A stretch of DNA of 8,779 nucleotides from Thermoplasmata archaeon. Lineage in GTDB: Archaea > Thermoplasmatota > Thermoplasmata > SG8-5 > JAGLSY01. Below are positions 6,631 through 8,779 of this stretch, piece after piece (position 1 is the stretch's first letter; each line of letters opens with the position of its first letter). The translations under genes were made by a program, and so were the position numbers. The stretch lies in the NCBI GenBank assembly GCA_023135545.1, contig JAGLSY010000262.1, positions 1 to 8,779 on the forward strand. Direction: 5' to 3'. Under the pieces are notes generated by a model. It searched no databases and was not told where the DNA came from. It was given only the letters and a program-made list of their open reading frames with translations.

Positions 6631-6638
6631 TATATAAT
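6631..6638. promoter_or_regulatory. Shared TATA box of the divergent pyrF / protease pair
   Basis: TATATAAT reads as a TATA box on both strands (ATTATATA in reverse). Its centre near 6634 is about 24 bases from the pyrF ATG at 6658 and about 27 bases from the protease ATG at 6607. Both distances suit leaderless transcripts. No equally good second box is visible in the 50 bases between the two start codons, although an A-rich stretch near 6641-6651 could serve the - strand weakly. Confidence 0.55.
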
Positions 6639-6657
6639 GTTTGTTTAACAGTGAACC

Positions 6658-7302
6658 ATGACTCTCACCCCCCGCACGCGGATGATAGTGGCGATGGACA
6701 TGCTGGACATGGAGAAGGCACTCCATGTTGCCGATGAGGTCAAGGACCTGGTGGACGCCTTCAAGGTGAACTACCCCCTCGTACTGAGCCAGGGCCTGGG
6801 TATCGTGACCGAGCTTTCAAAGTTCGGACCCGTGATCTGCGATTTCAAAGTTGCGGACATAGACAACACCAACCGCCTCATCGTGGAGCAGGCTGTCAGG
6901 GCCGGAGCCAGCGGGATAATCTGCCATGCCTTCATGGGCAGGGACGCGCTGGAGGCCTGTGTTAAAGCGGCCGACGGAAAGGACATCTATGTTGTTACCG
7001 AGATGAGCCATCCGGGTGCAGAGCAGTTCATCAAGCCCATCGCGGAGGACCTGGCAAAACTGGCCGTGGAGGTCGGGGCCAGCGGTATCATCGCGCCGGG
7101 AACCAGGCCGGAGCGGATACGTGAACTGAAGGACATTATCGGGAATTTGCAGGTCTTGACTCCGGGAATAGGAGCCCAGGGCGGCTCCGGCAGGGCGGCG
7201 ATAGACGCGGGTGCGGATTTTATTATTGTCGGAAGGGCCATCTATAACTCTGAGAGTCCGAGGGAAGCGGCGCTGGCCATACAGGATGATATCAAAGATT
7301 GA
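6658..7302 (+). CDS. pyrF: Orotidine 5'-phosphate decarboxylase
   Basis: PyrF decarboxylates OMP to UMP, the last step of de novo UMP synthesis, as a cytoplasmic dimeric TIM barrel. The 214-residue length is normal for the archaeal form. The barrel motifs appear in order: MIVAMD near residue 9 (first strand with substrate Asp), FKVNYPL (Lys at about 36), the catalytic DFKVADIDNT block near 62-71 (the Asp-x-Lys-x-x-x-Asp tetrad region), GIICHAF, VVTEMSHPGA, GIIAPGTRPERI, TPGIGAQGG and FIIVGRAIYNS, which closes the phosphate-binding site. The ATG at 6658 is chosen because the TATA box lies 24 bases upstream. The gene is divergent from the surface protease and shares its promoter region; no pyrimidine operon partner is visible. 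Identification is secure. Confidence 0.95.
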   Translation: MTLTPRTRMIVAMDMLDMEKALHVADEVKDLVDAFKVNYPLVLSQGLGIVTELSKFGPVICDFKVADIDNTNRLIVEQAVRAGASGIICHAFMGRDALEACVKAADGKDIYVVTEMSHPGAEQFIKPIAEDLAKLAVEVGASGIIAPGTRPERIRELKDIIGNLQVLTPGIGAQGGSGRAAIDAGADFIIVGRAIYNSESPREAALAIQDDIKD

Positions 7303-7352
7303 ACATCCCGAGCGAAGGATAAGTTCTTGGCACAGACTAATGAGCGGTTAAA

Positions 7353-7403
7353 TCACCAATCCACTATCCAGGTACAATCAGCTACTACATGAATCCAATA
7401 TCC
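7353..7403 (-). pseudogene. Relic: 3' end of a second twin-GWNL-domain surface protein gene
   Basis: On the - strand these 51 bases encode GYWIHVVADCTWIVDW and a TGA stop. This nearly equals the end of the intact gene at 7553-8779, which reads GYWIHVVADCIWIVDW and TAG. Over 49 aligned bases (7355-7403 against 7555-7603) I count five differences. Three are synonymous and two fall in one Thr/Ile codon. That pattern suggests divergence while still coding, so it looks like the leftover tail of a paralogue rather than a recent target-site duplication. Homology stops abruptly at 7403, and nothing upstream on that strand continues the domain. Confidence 0.7.
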
Positions 7404-7409
7404 GGAAGC

Positions 7410-7419
7410 TTTTTCTTTT
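7410..7419 (+). terminator. T-rich tract downstream of pyrF
   Basis: Five T, one C and four T, about 110 bases past the pyrF stop. This is the first T-rich run on the + strand after the gene and a plausible archaeal terminator. It starts just beyond the paralogue relic. Confidence 0.3.
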
Positions 7420-7463
7420 ACCCTCACTGCGCTGACTAACCCTCCAAAAGAAAATGTTTCCAA

Positions 7464-7525
7464 TCAAAAAGAAAACTCGGGTACGCCTTGTGTGCCACAA
7501 GGCTACCTTGCAAAACAAGTTTTGC
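7464..7525 (-). terminator. Double hairpin followed by T-rich tract, 3' of the surface protein gene
   Basis: Reading the - strand from the stop at 7553, two palindromes come first. One is GCAAAAC..GTTTTGC (7510-7525). The other is a longer hairpin at 7480-7507: an 8-base perfect stem (7485-7492 with 7496-7503) around a three-base loop, extended by 4 more pairs past a one-base bulge. A T-rich tract (TTTTCTTTTT, 7466-7475) follows directly. Hairpin plus T-tract resembles an intrinsic terminator or a 3'-end stabilising structure. The same segment could instead be a small repeated palindromic element. Confidence 0.45.
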
Positions 7526-7552
7526 TCGGTTAGCCTGCTCGCTCGGGAGTCG

Positions 7553-8779
7553 CTACCAATCCACAATCCAAATACAATCAGCTACCACGTGAATCCAATA
7601 TCCTTCTCCGGGTTTCATTACATAAGATGGTCCGACCTCTTTTATTTGATAGGGTGATGCAGCATCAAATATCTCAACAATATCGGCACTCGTTCCCCAT
7701 AGAGCGGTTCCAACAGTTTTTTGAGTTTGAGTTGGGTAGCTAACTAAGTTCCAGCCGGCGTAGAGTGGGATATTTGTCGTTGAAGGGGTAGTGCCCCAAA
7801 CATCTAATGTACATGCTTGTGTGGTATGAAGCCAAATTGCATGGTAATGAGTTAATGAGTCTAAATCATCAAGTTGATCTGGTCGAGTTGTGTGGTTGGA
7901 TTTCCAATGGTATGGGTCTGTTGCATTATAAATTTGGATATAGTCCCATTTACCGTCAATAGAATTAAGAACCCTATCTATGCTCTCATGATTCTGTATC
8001 AGGGGAAGGGATATCAGATTCCAACCTTCAATAAGTGATATTTCAAATGGAAGTGTTGTAGTGTTTGTGTAGAATGTATAATCTGTTGGATTTATAGCCA
8101 ATAGATCCAGACTATTGTTAAACGCCTCAATATATCTCAACATCAATCTTTCATTTTCATAGAATATTCCGTCAAACTGGAGTGAAAAATTTTGTACACC
8201 AACTGCGAAATTATTGCTGAAAGTAGCCGCACCCATGTAACTCCCATTACTATGATATAAGAATCCCCTCATTAGATACCAATTCGACTCAGTGATATTT
8301 GCTGTGCAATTCACAATTATTCTATCATATATGCCATCACTATCATTATCTTGAAGCCATTGTGTAAATGAATCAAAAAACATCACGCGTGGTGGGTCGT
8401 AATCATCAAAATCGTAGTATGCAGTTGTCCACGGATTAGCATCAAAGTCTAACATTGTCCCTGATGAATTTCTGAGAGTCAAGTTTGTTACATTAAAAGT
8501 CCCATTCGCCCAACTCCTATAAACCGCTTCTCCAGAGAAATTCAATTGAACATTATGGCCTCCAACACTGAGATTCAACTCTGTCTCAACCTGCTCAACA
8601 AACTCGCCCTCAGGAGTAACCAAAGTAGCAGATATCGTGTAATTGTCAATCGCAGCAATGACTAATCCAACAGTCAAATTAAGCTGATTATATTTACTAT
8701 CTCCATCACTATCAAACACAATCTCGGTAAAAGACCCTGTAAATGATGCTTCAGGAGGCTCAAAATTATTTGCTAGATA
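7553..8779 (-). CDS. Large secreted surface protein with beta repeats and a C-terminal twin GWNL domain (5' end outside window)
   Basis: The visible 408 residues are the C-terminal part. The frame is open to the window edge, so the start is missing; the GTG at 8719 is an internal Val codon. The N-terminal visible half shows two related beta-rich units. Each begins with an Asp-rich, possibly calcium-binding motif (FDSDGDSKYNQL near 22-33; DNDSDGIYDRI near 144-154) and is followed by strands. The last 160 residues hold two copies of a domain starting EGWNLISLPL (about 251) and AGWNLVSYPT (about 341), each running on through an I/VxIFDA/YNA-x-x-PY core and a GYWIHV or AIWLHT strand to a final WIVDW. 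I recognise the twin GWNL unit as a recurrent C-terminal module on secreted archaeal proteins, possibly for anchoring or secretion. Many Asn-X-Ser/Thr sequons suggest heavy N-glycosylation. Codons are visibly AT-richer than in neighbouring genes. Likely an adhesin, S-layer-associated protein or exoenzyme tail. Confidence 0.8.
   Translation of the reverse strand, partial: YLANNFEPPEASFTGSFTEIVFDSDGDSKYNQLNLTVGLVIAAIDNYTISATLVTPEGEFVEQVETELNLSVGGHNVQLNFSGEAVYRSWANGTFNVTNLTLRNSSGTMLDFDANPWTTAYYDFDDYDPPRVMFFDSFTQWLQDNDSDGIYDRIIVNCTANITESNWYLMRGFLYHSNGSYMGAATFSNNFAVGVQNFSLQFDGIFYENERLMLRYIEAFNNSLDLLAINPTDYTFYTNTTTLPFEISLIEGWNLISLPLIQNHESIDRVLNSIDGKWDYIQIYNATDPYHWKSNHTTRPDQLDDLDSLTHYHAIWLHTTQACTLDVWGTTPSTTNIPLYAGWNLVSYPTQTQKTVGTALWGTSADIVEIFDAASPYQIKEVGPSYVMKPGEGYWIHVVADCIWIVDW

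Larger units (their letters stand above)
7355..7603. repeat. Imperfect direct repeat pair (7355-7403 and 7555-7603)
   Basis: Two 49-base copies match at 44 positions and are offset by exactly 200 bases. The right copy is the C-terminal coding end of the surface protein; the left copy is the relic described at 7353-7403. Between them lies the hairpin-bearing segment at 7404-7552. Confidence 0.75.

Noticed and set aside
7307..7547. Nine-base inverted match (CCCGAGCGA at 7307-7315, TCGCTCGGG at 7539-7547) as ends of a mobile element
   Set aside because: A nine-base match within a few hundred bases is not improbable by chance, no flanking duplication is seen, and no transposase is present.
7440..7555. 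Possible readthrough of the TAG stop at 7553-7555 (pyrrolysine), since the frame stays open for about 110 bases
   Set aside because: The paralogous relic stops at the same codon with TGA, and the protein ends at the conserved WIVDW, so TAG is a genuine stop.
7378..7566. Open 62-codon frame on the - strand across the hairpin segment
   Set aside because: It is in a different frame from both copies of the GWNL tail, consists mostly of palindromic sequence, and has no promoter or recognisable product.

Overview
The window looks archaeal, most likely a mesophilic or moderately thermophilic member of the Thermoplasmatota (inference). The evidence is the protein set: a short archaeal-type ThiC, an archaeal-type PyrF, an M29 aminopeptidase, a DUF3783-like protein and secreted proteins ending in a twin 'GWNL' domain. 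A/T-rich TATA-like boxes also sit about 24-30 bases before the first good ATG of most genes, with little or no leader. No rRNA, tRNA, CRISPR array or complete insertion sequence was seen.

Layout. Positions 1-432 (+) hold the 3' end of purQ (purine synthesis). Next on the + strand come a four-helix membrane protein (500-985) and a secreted, membrane-anchored protein with a Pro/Gln-rich cytoplasmic tail (1082-1864). A DUF3783-like gene (1886-2248, -) converges on the latter. An M29 aminopeptidase (2376-3407, +) converges on thiC (3485-4759, -) across an AT-rich hairpin that probably terminates both. Upstream of thiC on the - strand are a pilin-like membrane protein with a proline-rich N-terminus (4804-5481) and a membrane-anchored papain-like cysteine protease (5543-6607). 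The protease gene is divergent from pyrF (6658-7302, +), and one symmetrical TATA box between them is placed correctly for both. The last 1.2 kb (7553-8779, -) is the C-terminal part of a large, Asn-rich, AT-richer surface protein that runs off the window. Downstream of it lie a hairpin-rich segment and a 17-codon relic of a second copy of the same C-terminal domain.

How the genes fit together. Three are housekeeping biosynthesis genes (purQ, thiC, pyrF) and one is a peptidase. The other recognisable theme is the cell surface: five proteins are membrane-bound or secreted, including a predicted outward-facing cysteine protease, a pilin-like protein and a repeat-domain adhesin-like protein. No single operon is evident, and most genes seem to have their own promoter. 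The most interesting parts are the protease, the pilin-like protein, the shared divergent promoter, and the relic/hairpin region at 7353-7552.
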